A stretch of 64,000 nt of DNA from Alkalihalobacterium elongatum (GTDB taxonomy: Bacteria > Bacillota > Bacilli > Bacillales > Bacillaceae_F). Positions 1-8,727 of this stretch are shown here, piece by piece. Below the pieces are notes generated by a model. That model worked only from the letters and a program-made list of their open reading frames with translations. It was not told the DNA's origin and ran no database searches. The translations under genes were made by a program, and so were the position numbers. Every line of letters starts with the position of its first letter. Within the stretch, counting starts at the first letter, position 1. The DNA is taken from positions 29,384-93,383 of the forward strand of contig NZ_WMKZ01000016.1 of the NCBI RefSeq assembly GCF_019024285.1. Direction: 5' to 3'.

Positions 1-329
1 ACAGTAGTTGTCGCTTTTGTGAAAATTGTTGGTTTGTTAGGAAGTTCAATATCCTGCTGGGCACGTTCGTTAAAATGTTCTAAATAGTTCCATCCAACAC
101 AAATAATATTTCGTTCTAATTTAGTAATTGGTGGTAGTAAATCTTCATTTTTTAAAACCATTTGTTCAGGCTTAGAACTTAAGAATTTATTAATCTCCTC
201 TATTCCTTCACGTCCAGCTTTAATTATTGATAAGACATTGGGAAATACATTACTAATATCAATTACTGATTTATCTTGGATAACACCCACACTCATTCGA
301 TTTTCTTTTAGGTAAGAAATTATCTTCAT
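1..329 (-). CDS. Fumarylacetoacetate hydrolase family protein, N-terminal part (cut by window edge)
   Basis: The 109 visible residues begin MKIISYLKENRMSVGV and contain the family signature NIICVGWNY-EHFNE at about residues 74-89, the strand and loop that open the FAH catalytic domain. FAH-family enzymes are metal-dependent C-C hydrolases, isomerases or decarboxylases of small keto acids, often in aromatic or sugar-acid breakdown. The metal ligands lie further on, beyond the left edge, so the reaction cannot be told. The ATG at 329 follows an AGGAGG at an unusually long spacing of about 14 nt. The GntR regulator lies directly upstream in the same orientation and may control it. Confidence 0.75.
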   Translation of the reverse strand, partial: MKIISYLKENRMSVGVIQDKSVIDISNVFPNVLSIIKAGREGIEEINKFLSSKPEQMVLKNEDLLPPITKLERNIICVGWNYLEHFNERAQQDIELPNKPTIFTKATTT

Positions 330-383
330 TAAGAAATATCCATCCTCCTATTTTTTCTCCATATGTTAAAGGGTCATTTTTTG

Positions 384-1094
384 CTAGTTTTCTAAAGTTG
401 TAATTCTTTGTGTCTTACTTACATCTGACTCATCTAACCCCTTATAAAAATCTTGTTGTGTAAGGCTTAAAATTCCTTTTCCAGCTCGAGCCTTATGCTT
501 CAACATATTCATTTCAGCCAATACACCGTTTTTTTGCAATAAAGCAGTATAAATATCTTCATGTTCCTGAATTGAAAGTTTAATGTGATTGTCATTTTCT
601 TTAAACAATGATGGATAACGATTTGTATTCCTCCATAAATCTTCAATGTTCTTAGTAAGTAAATGATTTTCACATGCGTTGTATATTTTCATATGGAACT
701 TCACATTTTGTTTTTCAAAATGTTCATAGTCTTTTTCTTTATAACTTTTTATAGAGATATCCAATATATTACGGATTTCTTCAAGATCTTTTTCATCAAG
801 TCTATCTACAGCTAATCTTGTTGCAAGCCCTTCCAATTCAATGCGTAACTCAAAAATGTTACGAATGTCTTTTGGAGACAAAGTACTTACAATCGCTCCA
901 ACATGTGGTTTGAATTCAATAAGGCTTTCAGATTTTAGCTGATTCATAGCCTCCCTAACTGGAATTTCACTACTTTTAAATCGTTTAGCCAGTTGACTAA
1001 TAACTAATTTTTCTCCGAATTCATAAATACCCTCGTATATCTCTTTCTTTAAGGTACTATAAATTATTTCTTTCTTAGTTTGATATACTTTCAT
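384..1094 (-). CDS. GntR-family regulator, FadR/FCD subfamily
   Basis: This 236-residue protein has an N-terminal winged helix (about 8-70, with SEIPVREAMNQLKSE as the recognition region) and an all-helical FCD ligand domain (about 78-215). The FCD domain shows the usual acidic and histidine residues (FHMKIY near 132 and EHEDIY near 178) that bind a metal and a carboxylate ligand. Such proteins normally repress catabolic genes until an organic acid binds. It has a good AAGGAGGG site 7 nt before ATG 1094. It ends 54 nt before the FAH-family gene, so the two are probably cotranscribed. A perfect palindrome lies just upstream and probably serves autoregulation. The ligand is unknown. Confidence 0.9.
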   Translation of the reverse strand: MKVYQTKKEIIYSTLKKEIYEGIYEFGEKLVISQLAKRFKSSEIPVREAMNQLKSESLIEFKPHVGAIVSTLSPKDIRNIFELRIELEGLATRLAVDRLDEKDLEEIRNILDISIKSYKEKDYEHFEKQNVKFHMKIYNACENHLLTKNIEDLWRNTNRYPSLFKENDNHIKLSIQEHEDIYTALLQKNGVLAEMNMLKHKARAGKGILSLTQQDFYKGLDESDVSKTQRITTLEN

Positions 1095-1125
1095 GCTTTA
1101 CCCTCCTTTCGTGGTGCTCAATATC

Positions 1126-1145
1126 ATATATCATATATGATATAT
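1126..1145. promoter_or_regulatory. Perfect 20-bp palindrome, likely GntR operator
   Basis: ATATATCATATATGATATAT is identical to its own reverse complement and lies 32 nt upstream of the GntR/FCD start codon. GntR-family proteins bind such palindromes near their own promoters. The all-AT arms could also arise by chance in AT-rich DNA, but the central CATATATG with matched flanks argues for a site. Confidence 0.5.
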
Positions 1146-2373
1146 AAATAGTCAGTTTTTTTAGAGATTATTCCAATTTTCAAATATTTTTAAAATAAAT
1201 TAATTCAGGTCGATATACTTAGCGAGTGGGCCTTGACCAGATATCTGTTTTCAAGTCATGCGATCGTCATATTCGGTATAAATTTCGGAGAATTACTCAA
1301 TGTCCACCACTTTCATCGTGCAACTTTGTAGTTGCTTGCTTGATTTGATACGCATACTGAGTTACCAATTATTCCACCAGGTTCCTCCTTTATTATCAAG
1401 ATGATCTGAAAGACGGACAACAGCGACTTGAGGAATCACGAGATTAAACTGATAATGACAGGAACTCGAACTTAACTGTCATAAAGTCAAGACTGAACTG
1501 GATTGGCTTGTAGTAGAATAACACCAGATTTACAAGGAATTGAGAAGTGACAAAATAGGGTACAAAGTGACCAAGTATATTGTTCAGCATGTTGACGATA
1601 AGATATCAGCCTTGAATAAGAGAGTTTTGAAGTGGAGACTGTGCAGCGGATGAAAAGTCAGTAGTCTATTTTTCACATTTATCTTATGGAGATTTTTATG
1701 TCTAGGAGTTCCAAGAAATATACTGTTTAAGACAGTTTAAACTTAAAGTTTGAAACCTATAGACAAAATATTAGACCAACTGACATTATACATAGAAGCA
1801 ACATGATTGCATTGTAAGAAACTAAAAATAGCTGCAGTACATGATAACTTATCTAGGCAAAAAAACACATCTTAACCTCTTGCTATATAAAGTTTCAATA
1901 TCATAAATGCTTAATTCCTATCGCCTAAACGTGAGGAACAGGGACAGTTATACTGCATCAATCGTTTAGCGAACAAAAGAAGCAAGAAAACCGTCCCCTT
2001 ACTTCCAGATTACCAAAAACGGCTCTGAGACTATCTAAATTTAATTCGTTAATTATAGAATTTTCGACAAAAAACGTTTCGTTCGATTATTGGAGTAGTG
2101 GTTTTTTCCACTTAGTATATTCCTTTTTCTTTGTTGAACAGGTTACACATTTGTAAACTCCTCATAAAAAGTTCCGAAGTATCAGCTAACTCACCCAAAA
2201 CATTTAATACTAGTTTAAGTATTTCTTTCCGAACTCCTCATTTGCAATTACACCTACGTTATAAATTTAAACTAAAGCGATTTAACAATTGATTTATATC
2301 ATCAACAGATTTTATTAATTCCTTTTCATACAATAGTATCTCTGTTTTTAATATTTGTTTTCAATTATATTAA
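1146..2373. other. Gene-free stretch with degenerate sequence
   Basis: No open frame of convincing length is present on either strand over 1.2 kb. Base composition between about 1380 and 1680 is less AT-rich and coding-like, with stops in every frame, which suggests a decayed gene, possibly a transposase. I could not recognise a family. At about 1935-1998 an imperfect inverted repeat pairs AGGGACAGTT with AACCGTCCCCT. It resembles the GGGACAG-type hairpins found at 30.7, 31.6 and 36.2 kb. Confidence 0.4.
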
Positions 2374-2414
2374 AACACCTCAATTGTTAAGAGATTCTTA
2401 ACAATTGAGGTGTT
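2374..2414 (-). terminator. Strong hairpin terminator after the acyl-CoA dehydrogenase
   Basis: Arms 2374-2391 and 2397-2414 form a perfect 18-bp stem with a 5-nt loop. Read on the minus strand it is followed by a short T run and lies 9 nt after the dehydrogenase stop codon, so it should end the acyl-CoA operon transcript. Confidence 0.85.
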
Positions 2415-2422
2415 AGTTTTAT

Positions 2423-3598
2423 TTAAAGATTTATATTTTTGGAAATGATTGTTTTCATTATTTCATTTGCACCAGCAAAAATAGAATACACAGGTATATC
2501 CCTATACCGACGAGCAATCTTATATTCCTCCATATAACCATAGCCACCGTGAAGTTGCATACAAATTCCAGAAGTTCGTTTTGCCATTTCCGTAATCCAG
2601 TATTTCGCCATTGATACTTCTGTAACAATATTTTCTCCCGCTATATGCCTTACTACTAAATCATCAACAAATGTTCGGCCTAACTGTATTTCGGTTGCCA
2701 TTTCTGCCACTTTAAATTGAGTATTTTGAAACTGGCTAATTTTCTTCCCGAATGCCTCACGTTCTTTAATATATTCCATTGTTATCTTCAACATATCTTC
2801 TGCAGCAACTTGAGCAGTAATCGCTGTAATTAATCGTTCTTGTTGAAGTTTTTCCATTAAATAAGGAAACCCTTGACCCTCTTCACCTAATAAATTTTCG
2901 ATTGGAACAATTGCGTTATCAAAAAATAGCTCGGCAGTATCGGAAGATCTCATCCCTACTTTATCAAGTTTTCTGGCAACAGAAAATCCAGGTGTATCTT
3001 TATCAACCAATATTAAGCTTACCCCTTTATGAGCAGGTTCTGCTTTTGGGTCAGTTTTGCAAGCCACAACAAAAAGATCAGCTTGAGTACCATTCGTAAT
3101 AAATGTTTTTGAGCCATTTAAGATATAATGATCGCCATCTTTGATAGCCGTTGTTTTTATTTTCACTAAATCTGATCCTGCCCCAGGTTCCGTCATTGCT
3201 ATGGATGATATTAATTCGCCAGTTGAAAATTTTTCCAAATATTTTTCCTTTTGTTTCTCTGTTCCAAACGATGAAATATAAGGGGCAACTATATCACAGT
3301 GTGTTGTTATCCCAATTAATCCTGCTCCAATTCTTTCACATTCCTCTGCTAATATAACAGAGAAACCAAAGTCAATTTCCATACCCCCATATTTCTCTTC
3401 AAACCACTGACATAGGAACCCGCCTTTTCCAAGTTTCTTCCAGAACTCTCTTGGGACCCTTCCTTCTTCCTCCCATTGATTAAAATATGGTTCAGCCTCT
3501 TTTTGAAGAAACTTTCTTAATGACTTTTGAAAAAGTTCATGTTCTTCAGTAAAGAAAGTACGAGTTTTATTTGAATGTAATGTAGACGTTTTGGACAT
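2423..3598 (-). CDS. Acyl-CoA dehydrogenase, LCAD/IVD-type active site
   Basis: This 391-residue flavoenzyme has the full family layout: helical N-domain, MTEPGAGSD at 135-143, the middle beta domain, EREAFGKKI at 279-287 and a C-terminal helical FAD domain. It should oxidise an acyl-CoA to the enoyl-CoA and pass electrons to ETF. The usual catalytic Glu in the YEGT-like motif is absent (FAGANEI at 374-380). A Glu at 254 in LQQERL occupies the alternative position used by long-chain and isovaleryl-CoA dehydrogenases, which suggests a branched or bulky substrate. AGGAGG precedes ATG 3598. It is the last gene of the acyl-CoA cluster and is followed by a strong terminator. Confidence 0.92.
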   Translation of the reverse strand: MSKTSTLHSNKTRTFFTEEHELFQKSLRKFLQKEAEPYFNQWEEEGRVPREFWKKLGKGGFLCQWFEEKYGGMEIDFGFSVILAEECERIGAGLIGITTHCDIVAPYISSFGTEKQKEKYLEKFSTGELISSIAMTEPGAGSDLVKIKTTAIKDGDHYILNGSKTFITNGTQADLFVVACKTDPKAEPAHKGVSLILVDKDTPGFSVARKLDKVGMRSSDTAELFFDNAIVPIENLLGEEGQGFPYLMEKLQQERLITAITAQVAAEDMLKITMEYIKEREAFGKKISQFQNTQFKVAEMATEIQLGRTFVDDLVVRHIAGENIVTEVSMAKYWITEMAKRTSGICMQLHGGYGYMEEYKIARRYRDIPVYSIFAGANEIMKTIISKNINL

Positions 3599-3700
3599 TA
3601 TTATTCCTCCTATTATGATTTGAACAAAGCCGATGTTTATTTAACGAAATTACCATTCACATAGTTATCATTAAATCTTTACTCCAAAATGTTAAAGTTC

Positions 3701-4840
3701 TTATTTAAGTTCCATAATTTCATCTGGTAAAGTTGCACCTGCTTCTACTAACATATCTCTCCACAGGATTGCCATCTCTTTTCCAGCAAGATTTTCACTT
3801 TCTAAGTTTTCAATCCAGTCATGCCATGTATCTACAACAGCTGAATTAATAATATCTCTGGCTTCTGAATTTAATTCGTTTATGTGGATAAATTCTCCAC
3901 CTTTCTCGATATTATTTTCTTTATTTTCAACCATTTCGTTCATTGTAAGTTGTGCACCATCATATATAATTTCATTTGCTGCATTTCTAAATTTTTCCTG
4001 TATATCCTTAGGTATTTTATCCCATGTCTCTTGAGTCATTGCAATTTGGTTAACAAAATGGCCTAAATTTACTCCTTCTATTGTATATTTAATTAATTCA
4101 TCTAAGCCGATTGCTTTCCAATCAGGAACATTATAAAACAACCCATCTAATGCATTACGACTTAGTGCATCATAAGCGTCTGTTATTGGCATTGAGAGAG
4201 AAGTTAATCCTAAGTTACTTGCTAAAATTTCATGAACTCGAGAAGGAGTACGCATTCTGATACTTGCATTAAAATCTTCTACTGTATCAAATTTGTGTTT
4301 AGTTGTTGAAATTACATAAGGTTCTGTTGGTGGAAGGAAAAATACAACTAAATCTTTATCCCCAAACTCTAACTCATAATAAGTTTTACCATCACTAATT
4401 TCACGATCACTTTCAGCCATTTTTTGAACTGCATTCGCTATTATATTTGAATTAGATTCTAATAAAGGTAACATTACAACTTCTGAGTATGGGAATCTTT
4501 GAGGATCATATACTGCTGATAAGGTAAGTCCGATGTCAATTGTTCCTTGTCGTAGTGCATCATATTCACTCCCGAGTGGGACAAGTTCTCCAGCTGAAAA
4601 TACTTCAAAGCTTAAAGCTCCATCTGTTTCATTTTCAAGTCGCTCGAATAAAGGAGTTATAAACCCTCTGTGGAAAAAGTGTTGCTCGGAAATTCCAGAT
4701 GAAGCTCTGAAATGAATTGGTTCTGCCTCTTCTACATTAACTTTATTTTCGCTTACTGTTTGATCATTTCCACATGCAGTTATAATAAATATTGAAATTA
4801 AAATGCTTAGATATAACAATCCTTTTATATATATTTTCAT
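3701..4840 (-). CDS. TRAP transporter substrate-binding lipoprotein, DctP family
   Basis: This 379-residue secreted protein has a lipoprotein signal (hydrophobic stretch then lipobox ITAC, Cys at about 23) and a DctP-type binding fold, including the region around FNASIRMRTPSRVHEI that carries the conserved Arg contacting a substrate carboxylate. It should deliver an organic acid to a TRAP membrane complex. AAGGAGG lies 8 nt before the ATG. It sits 41 nt after the crotonase gene, inside an acyl-CoA cluster, so its ligand is probably the acid that the ligase activates. No DctQ/DctM membrane genes are adjacent; the only TRAP permease in the window belongs to the unrelated TAXI system near 52 kb. 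Confidence 0.88.
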   Translation of the reverse strand: MKIYIKGLLYLSILISIFIITACGNDQTVSENKVNVEEAEPIHFRASSGISEQHFFHRGFITPLFERLENETDGALSFEVFSAGELVPLGSEYDALRQGTIDIGLTLSAVYDPQRFPYSEVVMLPLLESNSNIIANAVQKMAESDREISDGKTYYELEFGDKDLVVFFLPPTEPYVISTTKHKFDTVEDFNASIRMRTPSRVHEILASNLGLTSLSMPITDAYDALSRNALDGLFYNVPDWKAIGLDELIKYTIEGVNLGHFVNQIAMTQETWDKIPKDIQEKFRNAANEIIYDGAQLTMNEMVENKENNIEKGGEFIHINELNSEARDIINSAVVDTWHDWIENLESENLAGKEMAILWRDMLVEAGATLPDEIMELK

Positions 4841-4881
4841 AACTTTATCCTCCTTAAAATTTTGATAAATACTTTTTTTTA

Positions 4882-5658
4882 TTATTTTTTCTTAAAGATA
4901 GGTTTCCTTTTTTCCATAACAGCTCTAACAGCTTCTTTTGATTCATTGTCCCCTGATAGTTTACAAGTATATCCTTGTTCAAATTCGTATCCGTCTTTTA
5001 AATTCATGAATTCACTACCATTCAGACTTTCTTTTGCCATTTTCAGTGCAACTGAACTTTTAGTAGCTATTTTCTTAGCCCATGCGATGGCGGTATTTAA
5101 TAAATTTTCTGGAGGAGTTATTTCACTTATAGCTCCATAGGAAGCAACCTCCTTAGCTGTCATTGATTCCCCAGTAAAATACATTCTTCTCATTACCATT
5201 TCTGGTAGAATTCGAGAACCAAATTTGGCGCCTCCTAGAACTCCCACATTTATTTCCGGTAATCCAAACTGTGCCTTTTCAGAAGCGATAATAATATCAC
5301 AACAACTCACAAATCCAAACCCACTCCCTAAGGCATACCCGTTTACAGCTGCTATAACTGGTATTTTACAATCATATACTGCCCAAAAAGCCTCTCTAAC
5401 AATTTTCATTTGTTCTGGTGCATTCTCTGGAGTCATCTCAATAAACTCCTGTAAATCATTCCCCGCTAGAAAAGCCTTTCCTTTCCCTGTAAGAATTACT
5501 ACATCGCAGTCATCTCTATCACCAATTTCTAAGAAGATAGAAGTGATTTCTTGGTACATTTTGCGATTTGCTGCATTCATTGGTGGCCTATTAATCTCAA
5601 CAATAGCTATCCGATTTTTTACTCTAACTTCTAGGAATTGATAACTCAAATTTTTCAC
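4882..5658 (-). CDS. Enoyl-CoA hydratase/isomerase (crotonase) family protein
   Basis: This 258-residue crotonase-fold enzyme has the two oxyanion-hole segments AFLAGNDL (62-69) and NGYALGSG (106-113). Of the two catalytic glutamates of true enoyl-CoA hydratases, the second is kept (E135 in LPEI) while the first is Gly115 (SGFGF). Plain hydration of a trans-2-enoyl-CoA is therefore doubtful, and an isomerase, hydrolase or ring-opening role is possible. The start is uncertain: GTG 5658 abuts an AAAAAGG, and TTG 5649 has better spacing. It sits between the ligase and the DctP gene, presumably acting on the product of the dehydrogenase. Confidence 0.88.
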   Translation of the reverse strand: MKNLSYQFLEVRVKNRIAIVEINRPPMNAANRKMYQEITSIFLEIGDRDDCDVVILTGKGKAFLAGNDLQEFIEMTPENAPEQMKIVREAFWAVYDCKIPVIAAVNGYALGSGFGFVSCCDIIIASEKAQFGLPEINVGVLGGAKFGSRILPEMVMRRMYFTGESMTAKEVASYGAISEITPPENLLNTAIAWAKKIATKSSVALKMAKESLNGSEFMNLKDGYEFEQGYTCKLSGDNESKEAVRAVMEKRKPIFKKK

Positions 5659-5970
5659 CCTTTTTATTTCTGTTGAATTTTAAATTTTCTGAATATATTC
5701 TTTGGACTTTTCTTGTTAGCTTATTATTTTAAAAGAATTGAGCCACATAATTTGTTATACTGAACATATCTTGATATACTTATTTCATAGCTTATTTATC
5801 TTCTTGACTAGTCATATGTAAAACCACTTTGACTAGTCCTTTTTATTTAATTTATCTTTCCATTTCTGTTAATTTCCCTTTGGTAGCGCTTTCACCGAAA
5901 GCAATTTTTAAAAAAGTATCGCCTTCAATCCAGCCTTCTTAAGACTCGTAATCTATTTTCACCTCCTAAG
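5659..5970. promoter_or_regulatory. Promoter region of the crotonase-DctP-dehydrogenase genes with repeated TGACTAGTC
   Basis: This 312-bp gap upstream of the crotonase gene carries TTGACTAGTC twice (5804-5813 and 5829-5838, 25 bp apart). The core GACTAGTC is palindromic, which suggests regulator binding. At 5881-5894 TGGTAGCGCTTTCA resembles a CcpA cre box, but the same bases lie in a 25-codon coding-like tail on the minus strand (stop at 5852-5854) that may be a gene remnant. The site assignments are inference from pattern only. Confidence 0.4.
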
Positions 5971-7590
5971 CTAATTTAAATTTTCGACTCCCTGCTTCAA
6001 TACGAATTTTTGAATTTTCCCACTTGCTGTCTTTGGCAATTCAGTAATGATTTCTAAATATTCAGGATATTTTTGCTTTGCCAATTCTTTAGTATTTAAA
6101 AATTGTGTCATTTCTTCAAAAGTAATAACATTTTGTTCCTCACAAACAACGAATGCACAAGCTCTTTCAACCATTACAGGATCTGGAATACCCACTATTG
6201 CGATTTCTTTTACTTTTGGGTGTTCGAGCAATACATCTTCTACTTCCTTTGCACTTATTTTTTCACCTCCTCGATTAATAATATCTTTCTTCCTACCAGT
6301 AATATAGATATACCCATCTTCGTCAGATTTTGCTAAATCCCCTGTTTTAAACCAACCATCCTTTGTGAAACTATCTTCATTCAATGACTGGTCTAGATAT
6401 CCTAAGAACATTTCAGGACCTCTCCATTGAACTTCTCCAACTTCACCTGGATTACATATTTCGTTATTCTCATTAACTATTCTTCCTTCTGTTGGAGACA
6501 TCCATCTCCCGTCGGAACTATATCTTTTGTCAGGACTATCTTCTATATTTGTACATGTAGCAGAGGGAAGCTCTGTTGCTCCGTATTGTCTAACAACGGT
6601 ACAACCTAATTCTTCTGATGCCTTTTTAATAAATAAAGGATTCATATCTGCCCCACCACAACAAATATATCGGATTGAACGTAAATCATATAAACTTCTT
6701 AAAGGTGACGATAAAATCCCTTGTAAAAACGGTGTAGCAAAGATCATGAAAGAACACTTATTATCTGATATATTTTTAATTGCTTGATCTGGATCCCATT
6801 TATCTTGAAGTACGACTGTACATCCAATTAAAAACGGGATATTTAGCGCACATAGAATTCCTGTTATATGTGATATAGGTGAAGGATTAAAAATACAGTC
6901 TCTTTCATTAAGCCGGAACCATTTAGTTAAATAATCTACGTCATATAATAATGTATTATGGCTATGTAAAGCCCCCTTAGGATTAGATGTTGTCCCAGAT
7001 GTATATAATAAAAGAACGATATCATCACCTGTTGGTAAACTGTATTCTTGAATATTTTCATCAATGTTTACATCAGAGTACAGAAACTCATTAAATGTTA
7101 AAAATGCTGTTTCCTTTTCTTCATTAACTATAATGATTTTTTCTAAGTGAGGAAGTTCACTCGAAATTTCTTGGTACATTTCTGGATAATCATGGCCTCT
7201 ATATTTACCTGGAATAAATACAAGCTTTGATTTTGCTTGATTTAATATAAAACGTAATTCTTTCCCTCTATAAATAGGAACAATCGGATTGGCCACTGCA
7301 CCCAATCTTGTAATTCCATGATAAAGTATGACTGCCTCTAATATGTTTGGAAGTTGGAATGAGACAACATCCCCTTTTCTAATCCCATATCTATACAACC
7401 CTGTAGCACATTTAATTGATAGTTCTTCTATTTCTTTAAATGTTGCACTTCTTTGACCATCAACCACCGCAATTTTGTAAGGAAACTCCAAGGCACATTT
7501 TTGTACATAGTCTGATGTAACCTTATTTTTCCAATAGCCATTTTCAAAATATAATGCTGTTTGTGATTTATCCAAATCTCTAACTCTCAT
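5971..7590 (-). CDS. Acyl-CoA synthetase (AMP-forming, class I adenylate-forming enzyme)
   Basis: This 539-residue ligase converts a carboxylic acid, ATP and CoA to acyl-CoA through an acyl-AMP. It has all core motifs: the phosphate loop LLYTSGTTSNPKG at about 195-207, QYGATE in the A5 motif, TGDLAKSDEDGYIYITGR (A7/A8 with the hinge), and PKTASGKIQK near the C-terminus with the catalytic Lys. Sequence style is that of medium-chain, cyclohexanecarboxylate or carnitine-CoA ligases, and the chain specificity is not readable. GGAGGTG lies 8 nt before ATG 7590. It opens the minus-strand acyl-CoA cluster and is preceded by the TetR gene. Confidence 0.9.
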   Translation of the reverse strand: MRVRDLDKSQTALYFENGYWKNKVTSDYVQKCALEFPYKIAVVDGQRSATFKEIEELSIKCATGLYRYGIRKGDVVSFQLPNILEAVILYHGITRLGAVANPIVPIYRGKELRFILNQAKSKLVFIPGKYRGHDYPEMYQEISSELPHLEKIIIVNEEKETAFLTFNEFLYSDVNIDENIQEYSLPTGDDIVLLLYTSGTTSNPKGALHSHNTLLYDVDYLTKWFRLNERDCIFNPSPISHITGILCALNIPFLIGCTVVLQDKWDPDQAIKNISDNKCSFMIFATPFLQGILSSPLRSLYDLRSIRYICCGGADMNPLFIKKASEELGCTVVRQYGATELPSATCTNIEDSPDKRYSSDGRWMSPTEGRIVNENNEICNPGEVGEVQWRGPEMFLGYLDQSLNEDSFTKDGWFKTGDLAKSDEDGYIYITGRKKDIINRGGEKISAKEVEDVLLEHPKVKEIAIVGIPDPVMVERACAFVVCEEQNVITFEEMTQFLNTKELAKQKYPEYLEIITELPKTASGKIQKFVLKQGVENLN

Positions 7591-7754
7591 AAATACACCT
7601 CCGAAAAAAAATTCTATAGTTAAATTATTTGCTTATACTAGTATTACTTCATGCTTTCGTTTAGTAACATACAGTTAGTTACGTACACCAAGCAATCTTC
7701 CTAAAAACAGTAGAAAAATAATTAACATTTTTTTATCTATTTTTTATATGAAAT

Positions 7755-8372
7755 TTAGTCATCTACTCTTGTTTTAACAATGCCGTATTTAATAAACGAC
7801 ATAATTTCATCAATAAAATCATCATTTACTTCGCGACCTTCCCATAAAACCCATTTCATTCCTACATAATCCATAATCCCCATAAAACTATAGACTAGAA
7901 TAATAGGATTGATATTCCTAATTTGTTCAGTTTCCATCGCTTTTGACAGTCCTTCGATATATCCTTTTGAGAAAGTTTCATAAAATTGTCGATGTAATTC
8001 TTCATCAACAAATTCTGCTTGTCGAAATAATCGAAATAGGTATTTATGTTTTTGTAAAAAATTAAAGAATATCTTTAATCCTTCTCTTTCTAACTCAATT
8101 CGATCAGTTATACCATCTGTTTTTTCAACTATTTCTTTTCTAAGTATCTTTTGCATATGCATAACTAAGTCGCGAAAAATATCCTCTTTAGATTGAAAAT
8201 AAGTATAAAATGTTCCTAAAGAAACATTAGCTTCCCTTGTTATATCTGTTATCCCAGCTTGATAATATCCCATTTCTCCGAAAACTAGCTCTGAAGCATC
8301 TAAAAGCTTCTGTTTAGTTTTTAAACCCCTATCAGTTTTAGGTACTACACTTTTTGATTTATAGTTTTCCAA
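7755..8372 (-). CDS. TetR/AcrR-family regulator of the acyl-CoA cluster
   Basis: The 205-residue protein has a canonical N-terminal TetR helix-turn-helix (about 18-64, including ITREANVSLGTFYTYFQSKEDI) and a variable helical ligand domain. Fatty-acid regulators of Bacillus (FadR type) share this layout and release DNA when acyl-CoA binds; that role is inferred from the flanking ligase and dehydrogenases. The start is TTG 8372, preceded by ATGAGG at 11 nt. It is divergent from the SDR gene, so one intergenic operator could control both sides. Confidence 0.88.
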   Translation of the reverse strand: MENYKSKSVVPKTDRGLKTKQKLLDASELVFGEMGYYQAGITDITREANVSLGTFYTYFQSKEDIFRDLVMHMQKILRKEIVEKTDGITDRIELEREGLKIFFNFLQKHKYLFRLFRQAEFVDEELHRQFYETFSKGYIEGLSKAMETEQIRNINPIILVYSFMGIMDYVGMKWVLWEGREVNDDFIDEIMSFIKYGIVKTRVDD

Positions 8373-8727
8373 TTATTTCACAACCTCATTGTTTGATAAT
8401 TGTAAAGCTCTCACTCTACTTATTGCTAACACTCACAAAATTGAAAGTTGAATTAGGTTTCAAGTTGATAATATCCATAATTTTCTGAATTGTCAATCCC
8501 TCTTTGTTTTAATTTGACTACTTATTCATTTTTCTGACTATTGACAACATTTATAATTGGGTGTAATATCTTATTGAAAACTGATTCATGTTTAAAGTAG
8601 ATTGTAATAGGTTGATTATACAAAGTAATTCTAATGTAAGGTATTGTTTTACTAACTTTTATTTTCCCTACATTTTTCTCTCTTTGTACTAACATACCTT
8701 GTTTTGAAAGTAGAATTTTAAAGGAGG
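8373..8727. promoter_or_regulatory. Divergent TetR/SDR intergenic region
   Basis: The 355-bp gap separates the divergent TetR and SDR genes. TGACTA occurs at 8515-8520 and 8535-8540, exactly 20 bp apart (two helical turns), and matches the half-site of the TGACTAGTC repeats upstream of the crotonase gene. This is a plausible but unproven TetR operator. I see no other structure. Confidence 0.35.

Noticed and set aside
5225..5641. 138-residue plus-strand frame opposite the crotonase gene
   Set aside because: It lies wholly antisense to a strong crotonase gene, has no ribosome site and no family resemblance.
5881..5894. CcpA cre box as a firm regulatory call
   Set aside because: It has one or two mismatches and overlaps a coding-like remnant, so it is kept only as a remark in the gap entry.
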